Source: Rhizobium sp. CCGE531 (GTDB lineage Bacteria; Pseudomonadota; Alphaproteobacteria; Rhizobiales; Rhizobiaceae). Taken from it: 64,000 bases of DNA. Position numbers and translations under genes: made by a program. Positions 45,647 through 54,089 of this stretch are shown here, piece after piece. Location: NCBI RefSeq assembly GCF_003627795.1, contig NZ_CP032684.1:2705001-2769000 (forward strand), given 5' to 3'. Positions within the stretch are counted from its first letter, which is position 1; every line of letters starts with the position of its first letter. The notes under the pieces are model-generated. The model was not told the origin of the DNA, made no database searches, and saw only the letters and a list, made by a program, of their open reading frames with translations.

Positions 45647-47818
45647 TCACCGCCGCGCCAGATGCGCCACCACATTCTCGATCATCCGCATGCCGGCATC
45701 GCCGCCGAGCGTCATGATCGATTCCGGGTGGAACTGCACGGCCGCGATCGGCTCCTTCACATGCTCGATGCCCATGATCGTGCCGTCCTCGCTTTCGGCC
45801 GTGATCGTGAAATCACGCGGCAGGCTCGACGGATCGGCAAAGATCGAGTGATAGCGGCCGACCGTCACTTCGCGGCCGAGACCGGAGAAGACCAGGCCTG
45901 GCTCCAGCACGCGGATGCGCGAGGGCTTGCCGTGCATCGGGATCGCCAGATGGCGCAACTCGCCGCCATAGGCTTCGGCAAGCGCCTGCAGGCCCAGGCA
46001 GACGCCGAAGATCGGCAGGTTGCGCGCCCGCGCCTTCTTGATGGTCGCCTTGCAATCGAAGTCCTTCGGATTGCCGGGACCCGGCGACAGCACGACCAGA
46101 TCCGGGTCCAGCCGGTCGAAGACCTCTTCCGGCACCGGCGTGCGCACGGTCGAAACCGTCGCGCCCGTCTGGCGGAAATAATTGGCGAGCGTATGGACGA
46201 AGCTGTCCTCGTGGTCGACGAGCAGGATCTTCACCCCCTTGCCGACGGAGGCGACGTCACGTTGCTGTTTGCCGGAATTGCCGGTCTTGGCATCACGGAT
46301 GGCGGAAAGCATGGCGGAGGCCTTCAGTTCGGTTTCGGCTTCTTCTTCCTCGGGGATCGAGTCGTTGAGCAGCGTCGCGCCGGCGCGCACCTCGGCAATG
46401 CCGTCCTTGATGCGAACGGTGCGCAGCGTCAGACCGGTGTTCATATCGCCATTGAAGCCGACCATGCCGATCGCGCCGCCATACCAGGCGCGCGGGCTCT
46501 TCTCGTGGCTCTCGATGAAGCGCATCGCCCAAAGCTTCGGCGCGCCGGTGACGGTGACGGCCCAGGCGTGGCTGAGGAAGCCGTCGAAAGCATCCATGTC
46601 GTCGCGCAGGCGTCCCTCGATATGGTCGACCGTGTGGATAAGGCGCGAATACATCTCGATCTGCCGGCGACCGATGACCTTGACCGAACCCGGCTCGCAG
46701 ACGCGGCTCTTGTCGTTGCGGTCGACATCGGAGCACATGGTCAGCTCGGACTCGTCCTTCTTGGAATTCAGGAGCTTCAGGATCTGCTCGCTGTCGGCGA
46801 TCGGATCGTCGCCGCGCTTGATCGTGCCCGAGATCGGGCAGGTCTCGATGCGGCGGCCGGAAACGCGCACGAACATTTCGGGCGATGCGCCGACGAGATA
46901 TTCCTGATTGCCGAGATTGATGAAGAAGGAATAGGGCGAAGGGTTGATCGCCTTCAGCCGCTTGGAAATATCGGACGGCTTGCTCTCGCAGCGCTCCATG
47001 AACTTCTGACCGGGCACGACTTCGAAGAGATCACCCTTGCGGAAGCTCTCCTTCGCCTTGACCACCAGTTCGGCATATTCGCCAGGGCGATGATCGCTCT
47101 TCGGCGGAATGGCGTCGGTGTGGCGGAACGGCTCGGATGCTATTTCGCCGGACTTGCCTTCGGTGGAGATGCCGCCCTTGGCGAAATCGTAACGATCGAT
47201 CCAGGCCTTGGCGGAATAGTTATCCACCACCAGGATTTCGTCCGGCAGGTAAAGCACCATGTCACGCTGGTCGTCCGGGCGCTTGAGCTTCAGATCGATC
47301 GCGTCGAACTGGAACGCCAGATCGTAGCCGAAAGCGCCATAGAAGCCGATGCTGGCATCGGCCTGCGAATAGAATAGATCGGTCACGGCGCGCAGCACCG
47401 TGAAGACCGTCGGCATCTTCGAGCGCTCCTCCTCGGTAAAGACGCGATCCGGCGTCTTTACAGTGAGCTCGAGCCGGCGGTCCGTGAAAGCGCCGAGCAT
47501 CAGTTCGGAAACCGTCTTCAGCTTCTCCGTGATGAAGCCAAGAATGACTTCGCCACGCTCGTTATAGGCTTCGATCCAGACATCGCGCCCGTTGCAGGAC
47601 AGGCCGAGCGGCGGATCGACGACAGCGGTGTCCCAACGCGTATAGCGGCCGGGATATTCGTAATTGGAGGAGAAGACGGCGCCGCGGCGCTCGTCGAGCT
47701 TGTCGATATAGGACGAAACCGCATCCGCATAGGGCGTCGACCGACGCTGCCGGGTGACGGTGATGCCGCCCTTCGTCTCATAGATTTCCGCACCATCATC
47801 CCGAAGGATCGTTACCAT
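45647..47818 (-). CDS. trpE: Fused anthranilate synthase, TrpE-TrpG
   Basis: This 723-residue enzyme makes anthranilate from chorismate and glutamine in one polypeptide: the TrpE domain spans about 1-505 and the TrpG glutaminase about 528-723. In TrpE the [12 protein letters not shown] and [15 protein letters not shown] motifs are present; in TrpG the catalytic Cys lies in GVCLGLQAL and the His-Glu pair in VQFHPES. Such fused genes, often called trpE(G), are a hallmark of rhizobia. The gene is preceded by a Trp-codon leader and an attenuator, so it is controlled by Trp-tRNA level. Tryptophan feedback inhibition is expected from the family. Confidence 0.97.
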   Translation of the reverse strand: MVTILRDDGAEIYETKGGITVTRQRRSTPYADAVSSYIDKLDERRGAVFSSNYEYPGRYTRWDTAVVDPPLGLSCNGRDVWIEAYNERGEVILGFITEKLKTVSELMLGAFTDRRLELTVKTPDRVFTEEERSKMPTVFTVLRAVTDLFYSQADASIGFYGAFGYDLAFQFDAIDLKLKRPDDQRDMVLYLPDEILVVDNYSAKAWIDRYDFAKGGISTEGKSGEIASEPFRHTDAIPPKSDHRPGEYAELVVKAKESFRKGDLFEVVPGQKFMERCESKPSDISKRLKAINPSPYSFFINLGNQEYLVGASPEMFVRVSGRRIETCPISGTIKRGDDPIADSEQILKLLNSKKDESELTMCSDVDRNDKSRVCEPGSVKVIGRRQIEMYSRLIHTVDHIEGRLRDDMDAFDGFLSHAWAVTVTGAPKLWAMRFIESHEKSPRAWYGGAIGMVGFNGDMNTGLTLRTVRIKDGIAEVRAGATLLNDSIPEEEEAETELKASAMLSAIRDAKTGNSGKQQRDVASVGKGVKILLVDHEDSFVHTLANYFRQTGATVSTVRTPVPEEVFDRLDPDLVVLSPGPGNPKDFDCKATIKKARARNLPIFGVCLGLQALAEAYGGELRHLAIPMHGKPSRIRVLEPGLVFSGLGREVTVGRYHSIFADPSSLPRDFTITAESEDGTIMGIEHVKEPIAAVQFHPESIMTLGGDAGMRMIENVVAHLARR

Positions 47819-47863
47819 TGTTCCTCACTCCGTTATCGGGCCCGGATGACAGGCGGCCTTTAT

Positions 47864-47896
47864 AACAAAAAAGCCGCCTCGAAATCTCGGGCGGCT
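47864..47896 (-). terminator. Trp attenuator terminator hairpin
   Basis: On the minus strand the arms AGCCGCC-CGA and TCG-AGGCGGCT form a GC-rich hairpin followed by TTTTTTG, 46 bases before the trpE ATG. A competing upstream segment (GAGGCGGC just after the Trp codons) can pair with the first arm, giving the antiterminator of a classic attenuator. Confidence 0.88.
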
Positions 47897-47933
47897 CACT
47901 CGTGGTCTTTGAACACGATTGGTCGAGGCCGCC

Positions 47934-47981
47934 TCAGCGAGCCCACCACCAAACTGCAATGTTGTTCAAGGACATGTTCAT
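47934..47981 (-). CDS. trpL: trp leader peptide
   Basis: This 15-codon ORF encodes MNMSLNNIAVWWWAR with three adjacent Trp codons, closely like the known Sinorhizobium meliloti leader that ends WWWAR. Ribosome stalling at these codons would favour the antiterminator in front of trpE(G). No Shine-Dalgarno sequence precedes it; promoter-like boxes lie just before the ATG, so the mRNA is probably leaderless, as described for S. meliloti. In that species the released leader RNA and peptide also act in trans on other genes; whether this holds here is not known. Confidence 0.88.
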   Translation of the reverse strand: MNMSLNNIAVWWWAR

Positions 47982-47990
47982 GGCGGGAAT

Positions 47991-48019
47991 TGTTAGCGTG
48001 AGATGCCGCGATGCGCAAG
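47991..48019 (-). promoter_or_regulatory. Candidate trp leader promoter
   Basis: CTTGCG (48014-48019) and CTAACA (47991-47996) are 17 bases apart on the minus strand. The -10 box ends nine bases before the trpL ATG, consistent with a transcript starting at or near the ATG. Confidence 0.55.
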
Positions 48020-48445
48020 CGGAAGATGGAAGGAAAGTTTTCTAAGGGAGATACGAGGAGTGAGGTTCTTGAAGCTGCGCGCTGTCAAACTTACAACCAA
48101 TATTAGCCACTCAATACCCGAACCGGCGCCATAACAAGCTAATCTAGCAAATTATACGAATAACCATTGATGCGACGACTGATATATCTGAGTGAAATCC
48201 AAAACCGCTCTACAGTTAATTATACTCGGAATATATAGAATATGTTAAACCATAGGCAAGCTACGGCAAGCATCAAGGATAAATCTTCGCAATTGACTCT
48301 TTGAGCGTCGCCGCCCGTATCATTTTTTGAGTACAAAACCGTCAATGCTTTTCGCCCTGCATAGGACGCTATTCTCATGACAAGCGATCAAATCGTTGCA
48401 GTGTCATCACGCATGGCAAAATATTGAGAGGAAGGTAGGGACCTA
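48020..48445. other. AT-rich intergenic region
   Basis: About 425 bases without a supported gene, distinctly more AT-rich than the rest of the window (for example 48130-48260). It separates the trp leader from the two-gene cassette at 48446. No repeat, tRNA or integrase remnant was recognised. Confidence 0.55.
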
Positions 48446-48985
48446 ATGAGAAATCAGTTCGTCAGCGCAATCATTTTCGTAGCATCTTTCATTCCGGGAG
48501 CCGCGACGGCTCAAGAGAATGGCCCGATAATCATTCCGGAACAGCTTCAAAAGCTTGCCTTGGAGTTTCCCATCGCCAAGCGTCTGGATATCGATTGGAA
48601 TAAGGCAGAACCGAATGATGCTGGGCGATACCTCGGCTTTTTAGCAGCCGTCAACCAAGTGGCAATCACAGTCGCAAACAGTCACGATCGAAAGGAACCA
48701 AATGACGTGGACTTTCTTGCCGCTCTATCGATCCAATGCATCTGGCCAACTAATAAACCGCCATTAGTCGAAAAATCGTGGCCTTTCCAAGAGGCTGCTT
48801 TCTACAATGCAACTGTCAGGGAAGCTATACTCAAAGCGGTAGGGCCATCAGCGAAAGACCTTCCCGATCGCATAGAAAAATTGGGGACGGTCGCCTACGC
48901 TGCATCTGGTGGGGACCTTCCGACGCAACCAGACCAATATTATAAGAGTGTCTTCGACGCCCAAAGCCTGACCGGTAGCAAGTAG
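48446..48985 (+). CDS. Exported protein of unknown function (first of two-gene cassette)
   Basis: This 179-residue protein begins with a clear signal peptide (MRNQFVSAIIFVASFIPGAATA, cleavage expected near residue 22), so it is likely periplasmic. The mature part is mostly helical, with one Cys (in IQCIWPTNK). The ATG at 48446 has GAGGAAGG upstream. The following gene starts on the base after its stop, so both are one transcription unit. Base composition is more AT-rich than the neighbours, which suggests later acquisition. I do not recognise the family. Confidence 0.72.
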   Translation: MRNQFVSAIIFVASFIPGAATAQENGPIIIPEQLQKLALEFPIAKRLDIDWNKAEPNDAGRYLGFLAAVNQVAITVANSHDRKEPNDVDFLAALSIQCIWPTNKPPLVEKSWPFQEAAFYNATVREAILKAVGPSAKDLPDRIEKLGTVAYAASGGDLPTQPDQYYKSVFDAQSLTGSK

Positions 48986-49456
48986 ATGCCAGAGTCTCTC
49001 GCCAACATAGCTTTGTTTCTCGCAAAGTGGCCCGTTCTCGACGCTATACTGGGCATCCTTTGGTTCAGAAGCGTTCTTGCTGCATGGAGCGGCTATACGC
49101 CGCCTGGCGAAAAAGACAATGAGGATGAGCGAAATCTTGGTGCGACGGTCATTCTTGCACAGCTCAATGGTGCTCTCACGACTGCTTCGATCATCGTTGC
49201 TGGTGTTGGCGCATTTGTCGCTCTCACGCCAGAGAAGCTCGAAATGTTCACTGTGGCCCATTTGAGAACAGCGGCGGTCTTTGCAGTGATTGCCTTGTGC
49301 AGTACCGCGTACACCATGGCCATTCTACCATCACGCACGCCAAACACGAATTTTGTTCGTTCCAAGGAGGTTGCCCTTCTTAGTACCATACCCCTTATAG
49401 GCGTGACCTTCGCCGGCGTACGTTTTGCCTGCGCTATTTGGGCATACCTTAGCTAG
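48986..49456 (+). CDS. Small integral membrane protein of unknown function (second of two-gene cassette)
   Basis: This 156-residue protein has about four hydrophobic segments (near 5-33, 55-82, 92-112 and 130-155), so it is integral to the inner membrane. A hydrophilic loop with GEKDNEDERN lies between the first two. It starts on the base after the stop of the exported protein gene, which points to a functional pair. AT-rich composition like its partner. I do not recognise the family; it could be a membrane partner, immunity protein or transporter part. Confidence 0.7.
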   Translation: MPESLANIALFLAKWPVLDAILGILWFRSVLAAWSGYTPPGEKDNEDERNLGATVILAQLNGALTTASIIVAGVGAFVALTPEKLEMFTVAHLRTAAVFAVIALCSTAYTMAILPSRTPNTNFVRSKEVALLSTIPLIGVTFAGVRFACAIWAYLS

Positions 49457-49645
49457 CGGTTGAACAAGTTCGGACCATGAACGTAGTGTCAGTTAAGCGT
49501 GTGCTTTGACTTTGAGGATTGGGCTACAGCCTTAAGGTTTGAAGGTCGCTCCATCCCGTTCACTCACCAGAGGCGAGATAATTCCCTACCATACGAAGCC
49601 AGCCCTTGGGCTTGGAGCATCTCGTCCGCCAGGGCCGGCTCCCCT

Positions 49646-51166
49646 TCACCCCATTCCCGCCGCTTCGAAGAAGTCTTCCGGCCCATCAACCTCGACCAGC
49701 CGTTTCCGGTCGATCAGCCAGAAGCGATTGCCGACCGATCGCACGAAGCTGCGATCGTGCGAAACGAGAAGGCAGCTTGCCTCACTTGCCGTCAGCTCGC
49801 CCTCCAGTGCCTCCTGGCCATCGATATCCAGATGGTTGGTCGGCTCGTCCAGGAGGTAGAAGTTGGGATTGGTGAGCCGCAACGCCAGCATGGCAAGCCG
49901 CGCCTTCTGCCCGCCGGACAGGCGGCCGATCTCCCGTCCATGCATGTCGATGCCGATACCGACACCGACCAGCAGAGTACGGGCGCGCTGCTCACCGAGC
50001 TCGAACAGACGCGTGATCATGCCGAGCGGCGTGTCCTTCTGACCGAGATTGGAGAGTGCCTGATCGCTGTAGCCGAGCACCAGAGACGGCGTCGGCTTGA
50101 TTGCGCCGCCGACAGACGGATCAGCAATCGCCCTGCGGATCATCTCGACGAACCGCGTCTTGCCCGCGCCATTCTGCCCGAGCAGCACGATGCGATCGCC
50201 CTGGCAAATCCACTGCTGGCCCGTCTTGAAGAGAAGCGTGCCGTCAGGCGTCGTCACGGCAGCATCTTCCAGCGTCAGAAGCACCTTGGCCTGGATGCCG
50301 CGATTAGCGAGCTTGATCGAGCCGGAGGAGCGTTCGCGGTAGCCCGGTCTCGCGCTGTCCTCCAGCCTCTCGGCCCTCGCCTTCAACTGCTTCGTCTTGA
50401 CCGTCAGCAGATCGCTGCCCGAGTTGACGCCGAGATTGTTGAGCTTGGCGGCCTGCTTGCGCAGCTGCTGCGCCGTCTTCATTTCCTTCTGGTAACGACG
50501 CTCATCGGAGGCATCGACCTCGTCCAGCGCCGCCCGCGCCCGGCTATACGGCAGGGCGTAGGTCTGCGGCTGGTCCTGACGCAGGAAGAGGGTCCGGTTG
50601 CAGACGGCATCGAGGAAGGCACGGTCGTGGCTGGCGATGATGACAGGCACGTCACGCGGCAAGGCGTTCAACCAGTCCTCCAGCAGCGCGATCTTGGCAA
50701 GATCGAGATGGTTGGTCGGCTCGTCGAGCAGCAGCATGTCGGGCTCGGTCACCCAGACGCGGGCAAGCATGGCAAGCCGCTGCCAGCCGCCGCTGAGCTG
50801 AGCCAGCGTCCTCTCCCGCATCGCCGCGGGTACATCGAGCGAATCGAGAGTGACATCGACGCGCCAGCTCTCGCTCGCGATCTGCTCTTTCGGCAAAGCA
50901 CACAGGACGGCATCGCAGAAGGAAACATCCAGCAGACTTGCCGGCACATTCTGTTCGACATAGCCGACGCGGAGGCCGCGGGCGCGGGTAATATCGCCCG
51001 TGGTCGGCTCCTGCCTGCCCGCGATGCAGTTGAGCAATGTGGTCTTTCCGCGTCCGTTCGCGGCGACGATGCCGACGCGATCGCCGGCATCCACGGTGAA
51101 GTTGAGGTTGGAAAACAGCGGCGCACTCATGGTGACGCCCAGGTTACGGAGATTGATCAGAGTCAT
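49646..51166 (-). CDS. ABC-F family ATPase
   Basis: This 506-residue soluble protein has two ABC ATPase domains and no membrane segment, the ABC-F layout. In domain 1, ANGRGKTT is the Walker A, LSGGWQR the signature, and LLLDEPTNHLD the Walker B; in domain 2, GQNGAGKT, LSGGQKAR and LLDEPTNHLD. A charged linker (about 225-290) is the arm that enters the ribosomal E site in this family. Members free stalled ribosomes or give resistance to ribosome-binding antibiotics. The ATG at 51166 is chosen over the upstream frame. A 23-codon ORF with a hairpin precedes it, as in inducible resistance genes. Confidence 0.92.
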   Translation of the reverse strand: MTLINLRNLGVTMSAPLFSNLNFTVDAGDRVGIVAANGRGKTTLLNCIAGRQEPTTGDITRARGLRVGYVEQNVPASLLDVSFCDAVLCALPKEQIASESWRVDVTLDSLDVPAAMRERTLAQLSGGWQRLAMLARVWVTEPDMLLLDEPTNHLDLAKIALLEDWLNALPRDVPVIIASHDRAFLDAVCNRTLFLRQDQPQTYALPYSRARAALDEVDASDERRYQKEMKTAQQLRKQAAKLNNLGVNSGSDLLTVKTKQLKARAERLEDSARPGYRERSSGSIKLANRGIQAKVLLTLEDAAVTTPDGTLLFKTGQQWICQGDRIVLLGQNGAGKTRFVEMIRRAIADPSVGGAIKPTPSLVLGYSDQALSNLGQKDTPLGMITRLFELGEQRARTLLVGVGIGIDMHGREIGRLSGGQKARLAMLALRLTNPNFYLLDEPTNHLDIDGQEALEGELTASEASCLLVSHDRSFVRSVGNRFWLIDRKRLVEVDGPEDFFEAAGMG

Positions 51167-51350
51167 GGTCTTTTCCGGTCTCGATCGAGCTTCCCCAGAC
51201 ATCGCCGGCGGTTCCTTGCCGCGCTACGTCGATGTCGATGGCCATATCGGCCATTGCTCGAAAACATGTCATGACGCGGCCGTGCGGATACGCAGGCTCA
51301 CGTCGCCCAAGGGGGCAGACCAGAAGGAATGAGTGAGTAACAGCCTCTGA
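51167..51350 (-). other. Leader between uORF and ABC-F gene
   Basis: This 184-base minus-strand leader lies between the 23-codon ORF and the ABC-F start. It holds short inverted repeats (for example ATGGCC and GGCCAT about 10 bases apart) but no T-run terminator. Confidence 0.45.
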
Positions 51351-51422
51351 TCAGCCCTGCAAACGCATCTGCAGGGCACGAGTCGGACCGAACTGGCGAA
51401 TATGCCAGACTATCTTGGTCAT
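51351..51422 (-). CDS. Candidate 23-residue upstream ORF of the ABC-F gene
   Basis: The ORF encodes MTKIVWHIRQ followed by FGPTRALQMRLQG. A very strong ribosome site (GAGGAGGACCC) precedes the ATG. Its 3' half forms a perfect hairpin with eight-base arms GCCCTGCA and TGCAGGGC (51354-51377), overlapping the last codons. ABC-F resistance genes in other bacteria are often controlled by translation or transcription attenuation through such short ORFs. The link here is an inference; the peptide is not one I recognise. Confidence 0.55.
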   Translation of the reverse strand: MTKIVWHIRQFGPTRALQMRLQG

Positions 51423-51468
51423 AGGGTCCTCCTCTCTTCTCTCTCGGCGGTTAAAGACTACGTGGTTC

Positions 51469-51496
51469 GAATAGCACCGGACGCCGCCATTTACAA
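51469..51496 (-). promoter_or_regulatory. Candidate promoter of the uORF/ABC-F transcript
   Basis: TTGTAA (51491-51496) and CTATTC (51469-51474) lie 16 bases apart on the minus strand, about 46 bases before the uORF ATG. Confidence 0.35.
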
Positions 51497-51526
51497 TTGC
51501 ACGGATCGCCGGATGCCATGCAGGAG

Positions 51527-51556
51527 GGAAAAAAGAGGCGATGCCGAAGCATCGCC
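51527..51556 (-). terminator. Terminator of the TonB receptor gene
   Basis: A perfect eight-base stem (GGCGATGC / GCATCGCC, loop CGAA) lies about 27 bases past the receptor stop and is followed on the minus strand by TCTTTTTTCC. Confidence 0.9.
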
Positions 51557-51582
51557 CAAGTGAGCTGCATCGAAGTAACAGC

Positions 51583-53814
51583 TTAGAACCGCTGCGTCAG
51601 TGTTAGCTTGAAGGTCCGGCCGGGCTCGGAATAATAGGAAGCAGGCTGGGTTAGCGTGCCGCTGTAGGACGGCGCGTTGAGAGCGTCGTAATAGGTCTTG
51701 TTGAAGATGTTGTAGACGCCGCCGCGAATGCTGAGGCCCTTCACCTGCTCCGGCTCCCACCAGGCTGTGAGGTCGAATATACCGTAGGCAGGGGTCTGCA
51801 GGGTATCGCCCGTCTTCTTCGCCTCGCGAGCCGCAGTGATGAAGGTCAGGTCCGTTCCCCAGACTTCGGTCGCATAGCCAACGGTGAAGGCTGCCTTGGC
51901 CGGAGCGACAGAATTGATCCATTGACCGGTGTCGGAATCCTTGCCGTTGACATAGGCAAGCGCGCCCTTGACGTGGATGCCGTTGTCGAACTTCTTGTGC
52001 GCATTGACCTCGATGCCGAACATTCGGACGTTGGCGCGGTTGAAGTATTCGGTAATCCCAAGCGGATAGGTGCCGGTCGGATCGCGATAGTTCAATGTGT
52101 CGATGAAGTTCTTGTACTTGTTATAGAACGCACCGACATGGCCGCCGAAATCGTCATCGCCGAGATTGGTGCCGATCTCGATGCCGTTGCTGGTCTCCGG
52201 CTTCAGGTCGGGATTGCCGATGTTGACGTAGCCACCGGGCACGCCGTAGTTCACGTAGAGCTCGCTGACGTTAGGCGCGCGGAAGGCCATCGCCCACTGC
52301 GCATAGAGCTCGACATTGTCCTGCGGCTGATAGGATGCACGCAGCTTCGGCGAGAAGCGGCTGTCGGATTGCCCCGGGGGCAGGCCATTGTAGTTGGCGC
52401 TGTCACGATAGGCAGCCGTGTTCTTCGGCGAGTAATCATACCAATCGAAGCGCAAGCCCGGCGTCAGATAGAAGTTGCTGGAGCCCAACTCGATCTTGTC
52501 GTCGATGAAGGCGCCGACGCGCTTGCCGTCGATATCGGGCATGTCGGACTGGTTGGTATGCAGGAATGCACAAGTAGCGCGCCAACGCGGATTGCTGCAG
52601 CTATCCCTACCGGCCGAATACTGATGAACCTTGTCGAACGCGACATCGAGACCGAAAGTGACCTCGTGATGCAGGCTGCCGGTGTCGAAAGACTTCGATG
52701 CGTTGCCGCTAAAGCCGATACTGCGGTCTTCCATTTCATTGAGGCGAGAATAGTCGCCGATAACGGAAGTGTACCGGTAACCTACAGTACCGGTTTCACG
52801 CACGAGATTCTGCCAGTAGAAAACGGCATTGGCAGTATCAAGCAACGAATCGGCGCTATCGGCTTCATACTTGTAATCGAGCGACACACGATTGCGCTCG
52901 ATATTGTCTGTCCCATTGTAGTTGCCGGGACGGAAGTTTCCGGTCGGGCTCTGCAGGGTCATCAGATCGGTGTCTTTGTCCTTGTTGTAGTGCTCGGCCG
53001 TAATGCCGAAGGTGCCGACATCGGTATATTGGCGGATCTTGAACAGGCCGCTTCTCTGATTGTAATCGGCCGGATTCGCTTCGGTACGCTTGGTCGAATA
53101 GCCGCCGACATCGCCATTGTTCTCAAGCTCGTGGCCATGCGTGTAGCCACCCTGAAAGAGAACGGCCGTATTGTCGATACGCTTGGCAACGGCTGCTGCG
53201 CCGCCGACGCTGCGGTCGTCGCCATTGTAACCGAACTTGAAGACGCCGCCCCAGGTGGAGCCGGGCGTGATCAGATCTTCCGGCTCCAGCGTGCGCAGCA
53301 CGAAGGCGCCGCCGAGAGCCCCCGAACCGGCACGGCTCGAATCGGCACCGCGCACGACGTCGACGCTGGAAAGCGCGTTGAAATCGAAGCTGTTAATACC
53401 ACCATCGGAGTCGCGAGACGCATCGAGAAGAAAAGGAATCTGGATGCCGTCGACCGTCGTCAGCACGCGGTCATCACCGAGGCCGCGAATATTGACGCCG
53501 CCGGTAGTGCGATTGAAGCCAACGCCGACTTCCGTGCTGCGGCCCAAGTCCTCGATACGCGTAATCTGGTTGTCGTCGATGTCCTTGGCCGTCGTCTCGC
53601 TGGCGGTCGGGGAGTCGGCAAGCGCATCCTTGTTGGCCTTGCCCTTCCCCTTCACCACGATCGGTTTCAGATTGGTAACGCGGTCGCCCTTGGCGGCCTC
53701 GCCCGCCGCGTCTTCATTTTGAGCGGCTGTTTGCGCAAAAGAAGTCGTTGCCAGCCCGAGAGCGAGAAACGTTGTGCATGCCAAAAGAACCGAGCGTGAG
53801 CGCCGGACAACCAT
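51583..53814 (-). CDS. TonB-dependent heme/hemoglobin-type outer membrane receptor
   Basis: This 743-residue protein is an outer membrane TonB-dependent receptor of the heme/hemoglobin group. A signal peptide (about 1-28) is followed by a plug domain (GVNIRGLGDDRVLTTVDG near 106-123) and a beta-barrel that ends in aromatic Phe (LTLTQRF). The FRAP and NPDL boxes typical of heme receptors are present, but the His usually found between them is missing. The ATG at 53814 is preferred over 53820 because AAAGGA lies six bases before it and directly abuts the other. An IRO-type box upstream suggests iron control, as for ShmR-like receptors of rhizobia. Confidence 0.9.
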   Translation of the reverse strand: MVVRRSRSVLLACTTFLALGLATTSFAQTAAQNEDAAGEAAKGDRVTNLKPIVVKGKGKANKDALADSPTASETTAKDIDDNQITRIEDLGRSTEVGVGFNRTTGGVNIRGLGDDRVLTTVDGIQIPFLLDASRDSDGGINSFDFNALSSVDVVRGADSSRAGSGALGGAFVLRTLEPEDLITPGSTWGGVFKFGYNGDDRSVGGAAAVAKRIDNTAVLFQGGYTHGHELENNGDVGGYSTKRTEANPADYNQRSGLFKIRQYTDVGTFGITAEHYNKDKDTDLMTLQSPTGNFRPGNYNGTDNIERNRVSLDYKYEADSADSLLDTANAVFYWQNLVRETGTVGYRYTSVIGDYSRLNEMEDRSIGFSGNASKSFDTGSLHHEVTFGLDVAFDKVHQYSAGRDSCSNPRWRATCAFLHTNQSDMPDIDGKRVGAFIDDKIELGSSNFYLTPGLRFDWYDYSPKNTAAYRDSANYNGLPPGQSDSRFSPKLRASYQPQDNVELYAQWAMAFRAPNVSELYVNYGVPGGYVNIGNPDLKPETSNGIEIGTNLGDDDFGGHVGAFYNKYKNFIDTLNYRDPTGTYPLGITEYFNRANVRMFGIEVNAHKKFDNGIHVKGALAYVNGKDSDTGQWINSVAPAKAAFTVGYATEVWGTDLTFITAAREAKKTGDTLQTPAYGIFDLTAWWEPEQVKGLSIRGGVYNIFNKTYYDALNAPSYSGTLTQPASYYSEPGRTFKLTLTQRF

Positions 53815-53928
53815 AACCATTCCTTTCGAAGGCTTTACCGGGCTGGCTGGTTGCTGCGTCGAATGCAGGCAAGGGGCTGGCTAGGTTAGTTTTGTCAATG
53901 AGACGGAAATATTCCGCCTTCTTTCTGC

Positions 53929-53957
53929 CGCATAAAAAACATGAGTATTATTGTCAA
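53929..53957 (-). promoter_or_regulatory. Candidate promoter of the TonB receptor gene
   Basis: TTGACA (53952-53957) and TATGCG (53929-53934) are separated by 17 bases on the minus strand. The -35 box is consensus. Confidence 0.45.
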
Positions 53958-53978
53958 TATATATTGCTCCGATAATCA

Positions 53979-53993
53979 TGAATAAAATTATCA
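53979..53993. promoter_or_regulatory. IRO-type iron-responsive box (RirA site candidate)
   Basis: TGAATAAAATTATCA matches the TGA-N9-TCA pattern of rhizobial IRO boxes. It lies 22 bases upstream of the -35 box of the TonB receptor, between two divergent genes. Rhizobia use RirA at such sites to repress iron uptake genes. Confidence 0.5.
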
Positions 53994-54089
53994 TGTTTAA
54001 AGGTGAGAGACGAACGTTGCTGAATTGCAACGAAATCGCGATCTCAAGCGTTCTAGCGACACCATCATTAGAATTGGCTGAATTATTTG

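Noticed and set aside
45542..47377. A plus-strand open frame of 611 codons opposite trpE(G)
   Set aside because: It is antisense to the fused anthranilate synthase, whose motifs are unambiguous.
49499..51274. A plus-strand open frame of 591 codons opposite the ABC-F gene
   Set aside because: It is the antisense shadow of a well-defined two-domain ATPase and lacks any family similarity.
51922..53799. A plus-strand open frame of 625 codons opposite the TonB receptor
   Set aside because: It is antisense to a complete receptor with signal peptide, plug and barrel; no start signal.
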